Shown here one piece after another: positions 15,800 through 24,719 of a stretch of DNA of 64,000 nucleotides (positions within the stretch are counted from its first letter, which is position 1; every line of letters begins with the position of its first letter). The DNA is from UBA3064 sp023258775. GTDB lineage: Bacteria; Pseudomonadota; Gammaproteobacteria; Burkholderiales; Burkholderiaceae_E. The position numbers were made by a program, and so were the translations under genes. The stretch covers positions 1 through 64,000 of the forward strand of contig JBIKXS010000016.1 of assembly GCA_044355655.1 (NCBI GenBank). The letters run 5' to 3'. The notes under the pieces were generated by a model that worked only from the letters and a program-made list of their open reading frames with translations, was not told the DNA's origin and searched no databases.

Positions 15800-16740
15800 C
15801 AGTAACGAATCCTTGGATCGAGCAAGGTATAAAGCAAGTCAATCAGTAAATTCACCAAGACATAGATAAAGCTAAAAATAACAACTAAACCCTGAATGAC
15901 CGGATAGTCACGACGAACAATGGCATCAATGGTTAGCCGACCCAGACCCGGAATCGCAAACACGCTTTCAGTTACAACCGCACCGCCAATCAGCAAAGCC
16001 ACCCCAATGCCGATCACAGTCACAATCGGCACCGATGCGTTTTTAAGCGCATGTAAAAAAAGAATGCCGGTTGTTCCCATCCCTTTTGCTTTGGCGGTGC
16101 GGATGTAGTCTTGGGAAAGAACCTCCAACATGGTTGCCCGCGTGATTCGCGCAATCAGCGCGATATAAACAAATCCTAGAGCAACGCCAGGGAGCACCAA
16201 ATTCTCGAGCCAAGGCCAAAACCCCTGCTTCATCGCAGTGTAGCCCTGCACAGGAAACCAATCACGCTCAAGCGCAAAAAAATAAGCCAGTAAATAACCG
16301 ACAACAAAAACCGGGACTGAGAAACCGAGTACACAAAGCGCCATGATGAACCGATCGATCCAGGTACCGACTTTCCAAGCGGCCAACACACCTGCTGGCA
16401 CTGCGATCACGATTGCAAAAACGAGGGTAACAAACATCAAAGACAAGGTCGGCTCGATGCGCTGGCCAATTAATTCAGTCACTTTCATGCCGGTAAACAT
16501 CGATGTGCCAAGGTCGCCCTGCAACAAGGACCATGCCCATTCGGTAAATCGCAATAAAAAGGGTCGATCCAGACCGAGGCTCTTGCGAATCTTTTCTATA
16601 TCTTCGGGGCTCGCCTGGTCTCCAGCGATGACGGCAGCCGGATCGCCAGGCGCTATATAAAGTAGGCTAAACACAAAGAGAGCAACAATCGCCATCACAG
16701 GGATTGTCGCCAGCACCCGGCGAATCAAGTAGGAAAACAT
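15799..16740 (-). CDS. Dipeptide-type ABC transporter permease (DppB-like)
   Basis: The 313-residue membrane protein has the DppB N-terminus MFSYLIRRVLATIPVMAIVA, the GDPAAVIAGDQASPEDIEKIR periplasmic loop and LGLDRPFLLRF. The EAA loop is SQDYIRTAKAKGM, and ESVFAIPGLGRLTIDAI plus the final TLLDPRIRY close the family pattern. About six membrane segments are visible. It ends in a 1-base overlap with the DppC start and lies about 62 bp after the binding-protein gene. Confidence 0.93.
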   Translation of the reverse strand: MFSYLIRRVLATIPVMAIVALFVFSLLYIAPGDPAAVIAGDQASPEDIEKIRKSLGLDRPFLLRFTEWAWSLLQGDLGTSMFTGMKVTELIGQRIEPTLSLMFVTLVFAIVIAVPAGVLAAWKVGTWIDRFIMALCVLGFSVPVFVVGYLLAYFFALERDWFPVQGYTAMKQGFWPWLENLVLPGVALGFVYIALIARITRATMLEVLSQDYIRTAKAKGMGTTGILFLHALKNASVPIVTVIGIGVALLIGGAVVTESVFAIPGLGRLTIDAIVRRDYPVIQGLVVIFSFIYVLVNLLIDLLYTLLDPRIRY

Positions 16741-16802
16741 TGCAAACCTGTCGCCTGAACCCTATCCAGAGCCAGGCTTGAATGAGAAAACGGTGCGGAA
16801 GA

Positions 16803-18407
16803 TCAGACTTTTTTCACCCCAGAGAACCAAGGCAGGGGACCACCCACAACGCCAGAAACATTGCTTCGCCAAGCCTGATAGGTGTAAAAGAAGCCGGTTG
16901 GTATGAAGACCACATGCTCCATCGCCTCCTTATTTAAACGAGCGATAACTGCCTTTTCCTCGTCAAGATTCTTCGCAACATACCAAGCTTCAATCTCTTT
17001 TTCGACCGAAGCAATGTTGGGCCAACCAAACCAGGCTTTCTCGCCATTCGCCCGTAAGGCAATCGCAGCAGCAGGATTGACATGATCTGCACCCGCATGC
17101 CAGGTGTGGAACATGCCCCATCCGCCCTTGCCTGGTTCGCTCTTTGAGGCACGACGCTGGCCTACCGTACCCCAGTCGGTTGCCACAAAGTCAACCGTCA
17201 TTCCCAGACGCTTGAGAATATCTGCGGTGATCTCACCCATGGGTTTGACGAATGGATTGTCCTGAGCCACGAGGCAGGTCACAGGCTGTCCCTTGTAGCC
17301 AGCCTCTGCAAGCAACTTCTTGGCTGCATCGTAGTTGCGCGGCCCAGTAAGGATTTCACCCCCAGCTTCGGTGTAAAGCGGTGTTCCTGGTGTTATAAAA
17401 CTTGGCAATCGCTTCCATAGTTTTTCATCGGAGCCAACCACTGCACGCATATAGTCCTCCTGGTTGAGGACCATTTGTACCGCCCGACGTATTCTTACGT
17501 CATTAAATGGGGGATGCATATGATTGAGTCGAAATGCACCAATGTTCCCAAGCGGGTCAGCAATATCGACTCTAATGTTCCTATTGCGCCTCAAGACGGG
17601 GACTAAATCCGACACCGGGCTTTCCCACCAGTCAACTTCACCACTTTGCAAAGCTGCAGATGCTGTCGCTGGGTCGGGCATGATGACCCATTCGATACGG
17701 TCAAAGTTTATTACCTTGCCACCTGAGAACCAGTTGGGTGCTTCATTTCTTGGTTGATAATCTTTATATCGTTCAAAAACCGCAATCGCACCTGGTTTCC
17801 ACTCATTGCGCACGAATCGCATCGGACCCGAGCCGACATACTCTTCGATTTGCTTAAACGGATCTGTTTTTGCAAGCCTTTCGGGCATGATGAAACAGCA
17901 GGGCGTACCAACTTTACCCAAGGCATACAGCATTTTGGGATAGGGCTTGGAAAGCACCCAGCGAAAGCTGCTGTCATTGACGGCAACAAGTTCTTTTTGG
18001 ATTGCCCTGAGCATCAAACCCATCGCGTCTCGCTGGCTCCAGCGGCTGATTGACGCAACACAGTCAGCCGCACGCACAGGCGTACCGTCATGAAATTTCA
18101 TACCTGGTCTTAGCTTGAATGTCCAGGTTAAGCCGTCCCGAGAAACTTCTTCGGACTCGATCATCTGACGCTGTGGCTGCAGTTTGTCGTCAATCCCATA
18201 AAGCGTGTCCCATACTAATTGGGAGGCATTGCGGACAACATACTGCGTACCCCAAATTGGATCGAAGTTCGCCAGATTGGCTTGTGGAACGAAGCGCAGC
18301 ACTTTGCTGTTGGACTGTGCAATTGCAGGTGCCGCTAATGTGCTCGCAACCGTTGCTGCTCCGACAGCAGCTGCCCCCTGCAATATGCCTCGACGCTGAG
18401 TATCCAT
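16803..18407 (-). CDS. Family 5 periplasmic substrate-binding protein (dipeptide/oligopeptide type)
   Basis: The 534-residue protein begins MDTQRRGILQGAAAVGAATV and ends its leader at AAPAIAQ, a twin-arginine-like signal. The family 5 pattern follows: WDTLYGIDDKLQPQ, WTFKLRPGMKFHDGTPVRAADCV, SGPMRF, and the C-terminal FIPTGFFYTYQAWR. The frame extends upstream to 18512, but GAGG with correct spacing lies just before the ATG at 18407, and the leader only makes sense from there. It leads the operon encoding two permeases, two ATPases and the D-carbamoylase, so an N-carbamoyl or small peptide-like ligand is plausible. The ligand is not shown by sequence. Confidence 0.93.
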   Translation of the reverse strand: MDTQRRGILQGAAAVGAATVASTLAAPAIAQSNSKVLRFVPQANLANFDPIWGTQYVVRNASQLVWDTLYGIDDKLQPQRQMIESEEVSRDGLTWTFKLRPGMKFHDGTPVRAADCVASISRWSQRDAMGLMLRAIQKELVAVNDSSFRWVLSKPYPKMLYALGKVGTPCCFIMPERLAKTDPFKQIEEYVGSGPMRFVRNEWKPGAIAVFERYKDYQPRNEAPNWFSGGKVINFDRIEWVIMPDPATASAALQSGEVDWWESPVSDLVPVLRRNRNIRVDIADPLGNIGAFRLNHMHPPFNDVRIRRAVQMVLNQEDYMRAVVGSDEKLWKRLPSFITPGTPLYTEAGGEILTGPRNYDAAKKLLAEAGYKGQPVTCLVAQDNPFVKPMGEITADILKRLGMTVDFVATDWGTVGQRRASKSEPGKGGWGMFHTWHAGADHVNPAAAIALRANGEKAWFGWPNIASVEKEIEAWYVAKNLDEEKAVIARLNKEAMEHVVFIPTGFFYTYQAWRSNVSGVVGGPLPWFSGVKKV

Positions 18408-18590
18408 AAGCACCTCGTTTTTTGATGAGTTGTAATGACAAAAAATGAATAGCGTGAATTTGTTGATCGCTGAATCTTTCAGCAGAATAGGCTCGAAGCA
18501 AACAAAATGCAATTTGCCGACTTCCGCCAGTGCCTATTCGCCCTGGATTGGTATGTTCCTCACCCAAACCATGCATCGCGCACCAATCGC

Positions 18591-20318
18591 ATGAATCTAC
18601 CATTTCAAATCGAACCCCTTACGCACTGGAATCGCTACACCCTTCCCCCGATTCGTCCCGAGTCCCACTTTGGCGACCGTGTGGTGAACTGCTTTGGTGA
18701 GCGAGCTCAATCGCTTGATGCTTTATTTGAACGAGCCTGTCGTTTACATCCGCATCGCGAGGCGCTTGTGCACGATGCATATCGCATCAGCTATCAGGAT
18801 TTACGCAGACTCGTGATGCGTGCCGCGCGACGTTTTCAAGCCATCGGCATTCGAGCCGGCGATCGGGTGGTGATGCAAATTGCCAACCGCATCGAGTTTG
18901 TCGTGATCATGCTAGCGCTACAACGTATTGCTGCCATCGCGGTTCCAGTCAGCATTCGAGAACAGGCTAGCGGCTTGATTTACATCATTAATCAATGCGA
19001 GGCCAGCGCTGTGCTTATCGATGATTGCTTAAGCCAGGTCATCGAAGACCTGCGCAATCATCTCGCCAACGAACCATCGCTGCATGCCCTCTTGTTTGTT
19101 CATGGTCTCAACGATGCCGCTTGCTTGGATTTTCGTTTTCACAACGATCGGCGCCTCGATGCTTTGAACGAAGGCTCTGAGCAAGAACTTCTCGGCCAAG
19201 ACATCGCGCCTGCCGAGGTCAACGAGGAGGCTTGTTCATTCATCCTTTACACCTCAGGGACGACCGGCAAGCCCAAAGGTGCCATGCTCAGTCATCTAAA
19301 TGTTATACATTCGGTGATGCATTTTCAGTACTGCATGCCGCTTCGCGACGGCGTGCGCTCCATACTTGCCGTACCAGCAAGTCATGTCACCGGATTGATT
19401 GCAAATATCGCAAGCGTGATCGGCTGTGCGGGCACGAGCATCATCATGTCGCAATTCAAGGCTGCAAACTATCTTAAGCTTGCAGCCGAGGAAAGGGCTG
19501 AGTACAGCATCCTGGTTCCAGCGATGTATAAGTTGTGCCTTATGGACGATCACTTCGATCAGCTTGATCTAAGTCACTGGCAGGTCGGAGGCTATGGCGG
19601 CGCTCCGATGCCGGTTTCGACCATCGATGAATTGGCCTCTCGGCTGCCAGGATTGCAGTTAATGAACGCCTACGGCGCCACTGAGACATGTTCGCCTACC
19701 ACCATCATGCCAGCGGTTCATACCCGCGCTCATGCCGATTCTGTTGGCTTTGTCTTGCCATGTGCTGAGGTTAGGGTGGTCAACGACCGAGGTGAAGTCC
19801 TTCCTCCCGGTGAAAGCGGCGAACTCTGGATACGCGGCCCGATGGTGATTCCTGGCTACTGGAATAATCCTCAGGCCAATGCTGCCAACTTCACTGATGG
19901 CTTTTGGCACTCTGGCGACCTTGGGTCCATCGATGCTGAAGGCTTTGTTTATATCCACGACCGACTCAAAGATATGATTAACCGTGGTGGTTATAAAATC
20001 TTTTCAGTTGAAGTCGAGCATTGTTTGATGAGTTATAGCGGCATCATCGAAGCTGCCGTCATCTCGCGACCTTGCCCGGTTTTAGGCGAGCGAGTCCATG
20101 CTGTGATCTACGCCCCCGATCTTCAAAACGATAGCCTTGCTAAGCAATCGGAGGAGATTGAGGCGATCACCAAGCATTGCAGACAAAAGCTAGCCGATTA
20201 CAAGGTACCCGAGTCGATCCTGCTCTACCCAGAGGCCTTACCGCGCAATGCAAACGGCAAGTTACTGAAGCGACAACTTAGGCTCGCGCTTGAAGCGCAG
20301 CAGTCGGCGAAGTCTTAA
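18591..20318 (+). CDS. AMP-forming acyl-CoA synthetase
   Basis: This adenylate-forming ligase (575 residues from 18591) shows all core motifs: the P-loop FILYTSGTTGKPKGAML, the A5 motif NAYGATE, the A7/A8 region HSGDLGSIDAEGFVYIHDRLKDMI and GGYKIFSVEVE, and the A10 lysine in PRNANGKLLKRQL. It activates a carboxylic acid to its CoA thioester. The frame extends to an ATG at 18507; I prefer 18591, which leaves about 45 residues before the conserved domain. No strong ribosome site decides this. It diverges from the peptide-type operon and has no obvious partner, so the substrate is unknown. Confidence 0.88.
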   Translation: MNLPFQIEPLTHWNRYTLPPIRPESHFGDRVVNCFGERAQSLDALFERACRLHPHREALVHDAYRISYQDLRRLVMRAARRFQAIGIRAGDRVVMQIANRIEFVVIMLALQRIAAIAVPVSIREQASGLIYIINQCEASAVLIDDCLSQVIEDLRNHLANEPSLHALLFVHGLNDAACLDFRFHNDRRLDALNEGSEQELLGQDIAPAEVNEEACSFILYTSGTTGKPKGAMLSHLNVIHSVMHFQYCMPLRDGVRSILAVPASHVTGLIANIASVIGCAGTSIIMSQFKAANYLKLAAEERAEYSILVPAMYKLCLMDDHFDQLDLSHWQVGGYGGAPMPVSTIDELASRLPGLQLMNAYGATETCSPTTIMPAVHTRAHADSVGFVLPCAEVRVVNDRGEVLPPGESGELWIRGPMVIPGYWNNPQANAANFTDGFWHSGDLGSIDAEGFVYIHDRLKDMINRGGYKIFSVEVEHCLMSYSGIIEAAVISRPCPVLGERVHAVIYAPDLQNDSLAKQSEEIEAITKHCRQKLADYKVPESILLYPEALPRNANGKLLKRQLRLALEAQQSAKS

Positions 20319-20360
20319 GGCACCCTTGCAACATCATCGTAAGCAATACATGTAATAAAT

Positions 20361-20460
20361 GTTGATACATGTTGAGGCGAATTGATCCGTATTGATCCGT
20401 ATTGATCCGTATTGATCCGTATTGATCCGTGTTAATCCGTGTTAAACCATGTTGATCAGT
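20361..20460. repeat. 10-bp tandem repeat array between convergent genes
   Basis: Five perfect copies of ATTGATCCGT run from 20381 to 20430. They are flanked by degenerate units of the same length (GTTGATACAT and GTTGAGGCGA before; GTTAATCCGT, GTTAAACCAT and GTTGATCAGT after), giving about ten units. It fills the 152-bp gap between the ends of the acyl-CoA synthetase and the FMN dehydrogenase. Confidence 0.97.
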
Positions 20461-20470
20461 GCCGATTCGC

Positions 20471-21568
20471 TTAGGACTTACGCTGAAACGCAAGGCTCTC
20501 GTCAAGAAGCGGAAAAGCACCCCAGGTGTGTGGCGCAAGAACCGGTTCACTGAAGCACAAATAACTCGGATTGAGCTCATCAAGTGTGTTGACGCCGCAA
20601 AGCGCCATCGCTATACGAATTTCGGCATCGAGTAGTTCGAGCATACGAACCAAGGCTGACTTGCCGCCAGCGGCAAGTGCGATACATTGCATGCGGCCCA
20701 TAGCGACCATTTGCGCACCTGCAGCGATTGCCTTGATGACATCGGTCCCACGACAAAAACCGCCATCGATGATGATCTTAGCCTTAGCATCGACAGCCTT
20801 GACAATCTCTGGCAGAACCTCCATGGCCCCCTGACCTTGATCAAGTTGGCGGCCGCCATGATTCGATACATAAATCACATCGATACCATGATCAAGCGCA
20901 ATCCTTGCATCTTCGGCAGTCGCTATACCTTTAAGCATGAGCGGCACCTTAAGCCGCTTACGAATTCGCATCACATCATCCCAGGTCAATCTTGCCTGCC
21001 ATTCGCGGCCCGGCACATTGGCACGCCTTATATTTCGTTGGGCGAGATCGCGCTCACGACGACTATAGACGGCACTGTCTACTGTGAGGCAGAACTGGCT
21101 AAAGCCAAGACCAATGACCCGATCGGCAATCTCATCAACCCAATGCGAATCACCGTGAACATAAAGCTGGAAAATTTTTAAAGCTTCAGGCGATGCAGCA
21201 GCAACTTGAGCAAAGTCACACGCACAAACCGAGCTCAGCATATGTGCAACCCCAAACTCACCGGCCGCTTGGGTGACTGGTAAAGGCCCTGTTTCCCAGA
21301 AATGCTCCAATCCACCGACCGGTGCAAAAACAATAGGTAAATTCAAGCGCTGTCCGAACCAGTCAATGCCTGGGTCCACATTGCTAACATCGCGAAGTAC
21401 TCGAGGCCGCAAAGCCAGGCGATCAATCGACCAGCGGTTGCGGCGCAGCGTTGCCTCAGTCTCGGTACCGCCAACAATATATTGCCAGTGATTCTCATTG
21501 AGGTTCTGCCTTGCCTTGCGGACAATTTCATGCAAGGTCAAAAATTCGCCGGTCGTAGGAAACACCAT
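20471..21568 (-). CDS. FMN-dependent 2-hydroxyacid dehydrogenase/oxidase (lactate dehydrogenase/glycolate oxidase family)
   Basis: The 365-residue protein has the complete FMN-binding barrel: PIVFAPVGG, the LTVDSAVYSRRERD segment, MLKGIATAEDARIA with the flavin-contacting lysine, and SNHGGRQLD with the catalytic histidine and substrate-binding arginine. IIIDGGFCRGTDVIKAIAAGA and MGRM bind the FMN phosphate. It oxidises an L-2-hydroxyacid to the 2-oxoacid. Eighteen bases upstream in the same direction is a small DABB protein, and an MFS carrier diverges from the pair. Together they may form a small hydroxyacid uptake and oxidation unit. Confidence 0.92.
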   Translation of the reverse strand: MVFPTTGEFLTLHEIVRKARQNLNENHWQYIVGGTETEATLRRNRWSIDRLALRPRVLRDVSNVDPGIDWFGQRLNLPIVFAPVGGLEHFWETGPLPVTQAAGEFGVAHMLSSVCACDFAQVAAASPEALKIFQLYVHGDSHWVDEIADRVIGLGFSQFCLTVDSAVYSRRERDLAQRNIRRANVPGREWQARLTWDDVMRIRKRLKVPLMLKGIATAEDARIALDHGIDVIYVSNHGGRQLDQGQGAMEVLPEIVKAVDAKAKIIIDGGFCRGTDVIKAIAAGAQMVAMGRMQCIALAAGGKSALVRMLELLDAEIRIAMALCGVNTLDELNPSYLCFSEPVLAPHTWGAFPLLDESLAFQRKS

Positions 21569-21586
21569 CGTTATGAAACCCCCAAA

Positions 21587-21949
21587 CTAAACCTTCGCAG
21601 AAGCCTGCGCAATCATTTCACGCAAAACATGCTGCCTATTGAAAGTAAAAGGCCTGACCGCTTCAGGCCAACGCCCCTTTTCCACGGCTACTGCCCATGC
21701 CTCTGAATGAATAACTTCGGGACTGCTTAAGGTGTAAACCGCCAGATAGCGTGCAACGCCCTCGTTTGCCAGGGCCTTCTTCACACCACCGATCAAGACA
21801 GCGCCATCAATAAGTTTGGAACGCTCAACCCGCAACACGCCAGGCACCTTTAAGAGTTCAGGGACATGCTCACTGTCATAAACTTCGTTGAATAGGGCTT
21901 CTTTGTCGCTTTGTACATCCATCGAAACAAAAAACTGATAACGACTCAA
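21587..21949 (-). CDS. Small dimeric alpha-beta barrel-like protein, function unknown (TTG start)
   Basis: About 120 residues beginning LSRYQFFVSMDVQSDKEALF (TTG read as Met). The pattern of a short beta strand, an acidic segment, then YDSEHVPELLKVPGVLRVERS resembles ferredoxin-like dimeric alpha-beta barrel proteins (EthD/DUF4286-like). I do not recognise a named family with certainty. The frame extends to 21976, but AAGGAG at 21956-21961 lies six bases before the TTG at 21949 and decides the start. It precedes the FMN dehydrogenase by 18 bp in the same operon and may be an accessory or detoxifying partner. Confidence 0.7.
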   Translation of the reverse strand: MSRYQFFVSMDVQSDKEALFNEVYDSEHVPELLKVPGVLRVERSKLIDGAVLIGGVKKALANEGVARYLAVYTLSSPEVIHSEAWAVAVEKGRWPEAVRPFTFNRQHVLREMIAQASAKV

Positions 21950-21955
21950 TTTGAA

Positions 21956-21961
21956 CTCCTT
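21956..21961 (-). promoter_or_regulatory. Strong ribosome binding site for a TTG start
   Basis: On the minus strand AAGGAG is followed by six bases and TTG (21949-21947). This fixes the start of the small DABB gene nine codons inside the longest frame. Confidence 0.75.
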
Positions 21962-22044
21962 AAGTGCGTGCTTCAATCATGATTGACGGATTCTGAACTA
22001 GACTTAAGCACCCGTCCCGGGCAAAGGGTTCCGAAAGCAGATTA

Positions 22045-23232
22045 GTGAGCACTTCAGGTTCAAAACAGCTTCTCATCGCGGCAAGTCTTGCCAATCTACC
22101 CTTCGGGACGATTTATGCGTTTAGTGTGCTACTCAAGCCTATGGAGGCTGCACTGTCGCTGCAAAGGGCAGATATGACGCTTGTCTTCGGCCTTGCAAGC
22201 ATCGTGTTGACAGTCGGCATGAACATTGCCCCAAACCTTTATCGGCACATATCCATACCCCTGTTGATCGCAAGCGCGAGCTTGCTTGCTGCGATTGGTC
22301 TTGGATTAACAGCAGTCGCCGAGAGCAGAGCAGCTTTAATCCTGTCCTACAGCGTACTTTTCGGTTTAGGAGGCGGCATTGTTTTCACAAGCGTCCAGCA
22401 ACTTGTCAACCAGTTTCATTTCCCTAATCGAGGACTCATCAATGGCTATGTGGTCAGCCTTTATCCTTTAGGTGCCATGTTTGGCGCCCCACTGATGGGT
22501 TGGTCCATCGAATCAGTCGGTTTAAGGCAAACGCTTGGATTGCTTGCGCTTGCGATCGCATGCAGCGGTCTTTTTGCGAGCACCCTGATCCGACAAGCCG
22601 CAAGACAAAGTACGCCATTTGGACTTCACGCCAAGGTTCCAGAGCGAATGACTCAGTGGCCTCTTTTTCTCCATTTGAGCACAGTCTTTACCCTCGCCGC
22701 CTCGGCCGGACTGATGGTCATGAGTCAGGCCGCAGGCATTATGCAAGCCTATGGCGCAGGTTTAGGTACCGCCCTTGGCGCAACAACATTGATTACTGGG
22801 GCAATCGCTGCTGCCCGCATCGGCGGAGGTTGGTTGATCGATCGCTATCGCCTTGCCTTCGTCATGGCGGGCGCACAGCTCTGGGCCTTATGTGGTGCGG
22901 TCCTATTGAGCCTATGGCCTTCACCCCAGAGCGCCCTTCCGGGACTTGCGATGATCGGTATGGGATACGGACTAATTTCAGGCGCATCCGCGGGAGCGAT
23001 TGCACAGGCCTGGCCGCAAGGCCTTTTTGGCCTGGTTGCCAGTCGGCTCTATATTGGCTGGTGCGTAGCGGCAATTTGCCTTCCTGTCGTAGCCGCGGGC
23101 TTGTATGATCAAAGCGGGAATTACCAGCATGCCGTTCTCATCGCTGGCGCGGTTAATCTTGTCGCGATGGGCCTGGCTCTTAAACTTCCGAAGCTGGTAA
23201 AGCCCGAGCTAAGCAGCGCCAGACAGGCCTAA
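22045..23232 (+). CDS. MFS transporter (oxalate/formate antiporter-like)
   Basis: The 395-residue membrane protein has about twelve hydrophobic segments. The N-terminal LPFGTIYAFSVLLKPMEAAL and GLGGGIVFTSVQQLVNQFHFPNRGLINGYVVSLYPLGAMFGAPL are characteristic of the monocarboxylate/oxalate-formate (OFA) branch. GTG at 22045 is the likely start; the preceding ribosome site is weak. It diverges from the DABB/2-hydroxyacid dehydrogenase pair and overlaps the LysE-type gene by 24 bp at the 3' end. Carboxylate or hydroxyacid transport is the best guess from family and context. Confidence 0.87.
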   Translation: MSTSGSKQLLIAASLANLPFGTIYAFSVLLKPMEAALSLQRADMTLVFGLASIVLTVGMNIAPNLYRHISIPLLIASASLLAAIGLGLTAVAESRAALILSYSVLFGLGGGIVFTSVQQLVNQFHFPNRGLINGYVVSLYPLGAMFGAPLMGWSIESVGLRQTLGLLALAIACSGLFASTLIRQAARQSTPFGLHAKVPERMTQWPLFLHLSTVFTLAASAGLMVMSQAAGIMQAYGAGLGTALGATTLITGAIAAARIGGGWLIDRYRLAFVMAGAQLWALCGAVLLSLWPSPQSALPGLAMIGMGYGLISGASAGAIAQAWPQGLFGLVASRLYIGWCVAAICLPVVAAGLYDQSGNYQHAVLIAGAVNLVAMGLALKLPKLVKPELSSARQA

Positions 23233-23850
23233 TCTGATCGCAAAGGCGATCATGATTGCACCCGCGGATTTTTCTAGAATCCACACCAGTTTCCCCTGGT
23301 GCCGAAATTTCTCGGCCAAACGAATCACGATCAGCGATAAGCAAAGCCCATAGAGCAAGGTGAGGCAGGCAACCGTTATCGCCAGCAAGCCTAAACCGAT
23401 CCAGGCCTGCGAATGATCCGACTGAATAAAGATTGGAAAAAAAGCCATATAAAAGACAATTGCCTTTGGATTAAAAACAGTAATTAGCCAGGCCTGTCGG
23501 AAATAGGCGCCAGGCCGGATCTCAATGATCGGCTTTGCACCTGACTTCGCATAAAGCATGCTCCCGCCAAGCCACATTAAGTAGGCAGCCCCAAGCCACT
23601 GTAAAAGATGAAAAGCTGCCGGATAAGCGAGCAGTACCGCCGCCATGCCCGCCATCGCAAGCGCGATCAGGCATTGATCGCCGACAATCACACCGAGCGT
23701 GGCGGCAAGCCCACCGCGCAAACCCGCAAGACTTGTTGAGGTAATGAGCGCCAGGTTTCCTGGACCGGGCACCAGCAAGAAAACAATCACCGCAATCACA
23801 AAGGCCTGATAATCACGAACACCAAACTGAGCAATCAATGCAAGCAACAA
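23209..23850 (-). CDS. LysE/RhtB-family exporter
   Basis: The 213-residue protein has the LysE fold: VFLLVPGPGNLALITSTSLAGLRGGLAATLG is the family N-terminal signature, followed by FHLLQWLGAAYLMWLGGSML, FNPKAIVFYMAFFPIF and a C-terminal helix. Around six membrane segments are visible. Members export amino acids or related small molecules. Its 3' end overlaps the MFS gene by 24 bp. Its 5' end lies within a few bases of, or overlaps, the divergent enoyl-CoA hydratase gene. Confidence 0.92.
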   Translation of the reverse strand: MLLALIAQFGVRDYQAFVIAVIVFLLVPGPGNLALITSTSLAGLRGGLAATLGVIVGDQCLIALAMAGMAAVLLAYPAAFHLLQWLGAAYLMWLGGSMLYAKSGAKPIIEIRPGAYFRQAWLITVFNPKAIVFYMAFFPIFIQSDHSQAWIGLGLLAITVACLTLLYGLCLSLIVIRLAEKFRHQGKLVWILEKSAGAIMIAFAIRLGLSGAA

Positions 23851-23861
23851 AGCACCTCGTT

Positions 23862-24683
23862 ATGAAACCAACGACTCAACATACCGCACCTAGCCAGACA
23901 TTCTCCCATGTGAGTGCAAACGACTCGAGCAGCCTTGAAATCGATGAGCATGGTATTGGCATTCTGACCATGCGAGGTCGCGGGTCGCTCAACATCCTCG
24001 ATCGCGTCGCGATCAGTCAAATATCTACGACGATAGATGCGCTTGCTCAAAAGCCCGAGATCAAGGTTCTGATACTTCGCGGTCAGGGCGAGCGTGCCTT
24101 GATTGGCGGTGCAGACATTCACGATATGCACGCACTGGACCCGCAAAGTGCAAAGATCTTTATAAGCAGTCTTCGTGATCTGTGTGACGCTTGTTATCAC
24201 TTTCCAGGGCCGGTCATCGCAAGACTTGCCGGCTACTGCCTCGGTGGCGGGCTCGAGCTCGCGATGGCCTGTGACCTTCGCATTGCAGGCCACGAAGCAC
24301 TACTTGGTATGCCCGAAGTAAAGGTAGGCATTCCTTCGGTGATCCATGCAAGCCTTTTACCCAGACTCATTGGCCAGGCTCGAAGCACATGGATGTTGCT
24401 TACAGGTGAGCTGATCGACGCCAAGACCGCCCTTGGATGGGGTCTTATCCACGAACTTTACGAAGAGGATCAACTCGATGCAATGATATGGAAGCGCGCA
24501 TTAAGCCTTGCAAGCATGGGGCAGTCTGTGCTTCGGCAGCAAAAGCGCTTAATGCATGCCTGGCAGGATCAAACACTCAGGCAGTCTATCGAGCAAAGCA
24601 TTGGCGAGTTCGCCAATGCTTTTGAAACAGACGAACCCCAGCATTTTATGGGCGAGTTCCTCAATAGAAAACGAAAATCTTGA
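23862..24683 (+). CDS. Enoyl-CoA hydratase/isomerase family protein
   Basis: About 273 residues from the ATG at 23862 (281 from an ATG at 23838). Crotonase features: the oxyanion-hole segments RALIGGADIHDM and ARLAGYCLGGGLELAMACDLRIA, and GMPEVKVGIPSVIHASLLPRLIG with the first catalytic glutamate position. The usual PGxGGTQRL is replaced by PSVIHASLL, so it may not be a standard hydratase. The 23838 start would overlap the divergent LysE gene start by 13 bp; 23862 leaves 11 bp. Neither start has a strong ribosome site. It stands apart from the main beta-oxidation cluster. Confidence 0.87.
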   Translation: MKPTTQHTAPSQTFSHVSANDSSSLEIDEHGIGILTMRGRGSLNILDRVAISQISTTIDALAQKPEIKVLILRGQGERALIGGADIHDMHALDPQSAKIFISSLRDLCDACYHFPGPVIARLAGYCLGGGLELAMACDLRIAGHEALLGMPEVKVGIPSVIHASLLPRLIGQARSTWMLLTGELIDAKTALGWGLIHELYEEDQLDAMIWKRALSLASMGQSVLRQQKRLMHAWQDQTLRQSIEQSIGEFANAFETDEPQHFMGEFLNRKRKS

Positions 24684-24719
24684 GTTACATCGCATCGCCT
24701 CTAGGTTCGAGCTCTTCGG

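Noticed and set aside
20361..20460. CRISPR array or plasmid-type iterons
   Set aside because: Units are 10 bp with no spacers, no cas genes are nearby, and no replication gene is present.
20278..20583. Minus-strand frame encoding repeated NTDQYGSIRI-like peptide
   Set aside because: It is only the translation of the 10-bp array plus the ends of the flanking genes; it has no ribosome site or homology I recognise.
22500..23108. 202-codon frame inside the MFS gene
   Set aside because: It is a shifted frame of a clear membrane protein, rich in Arg, His and Cys with no membrane pattern.
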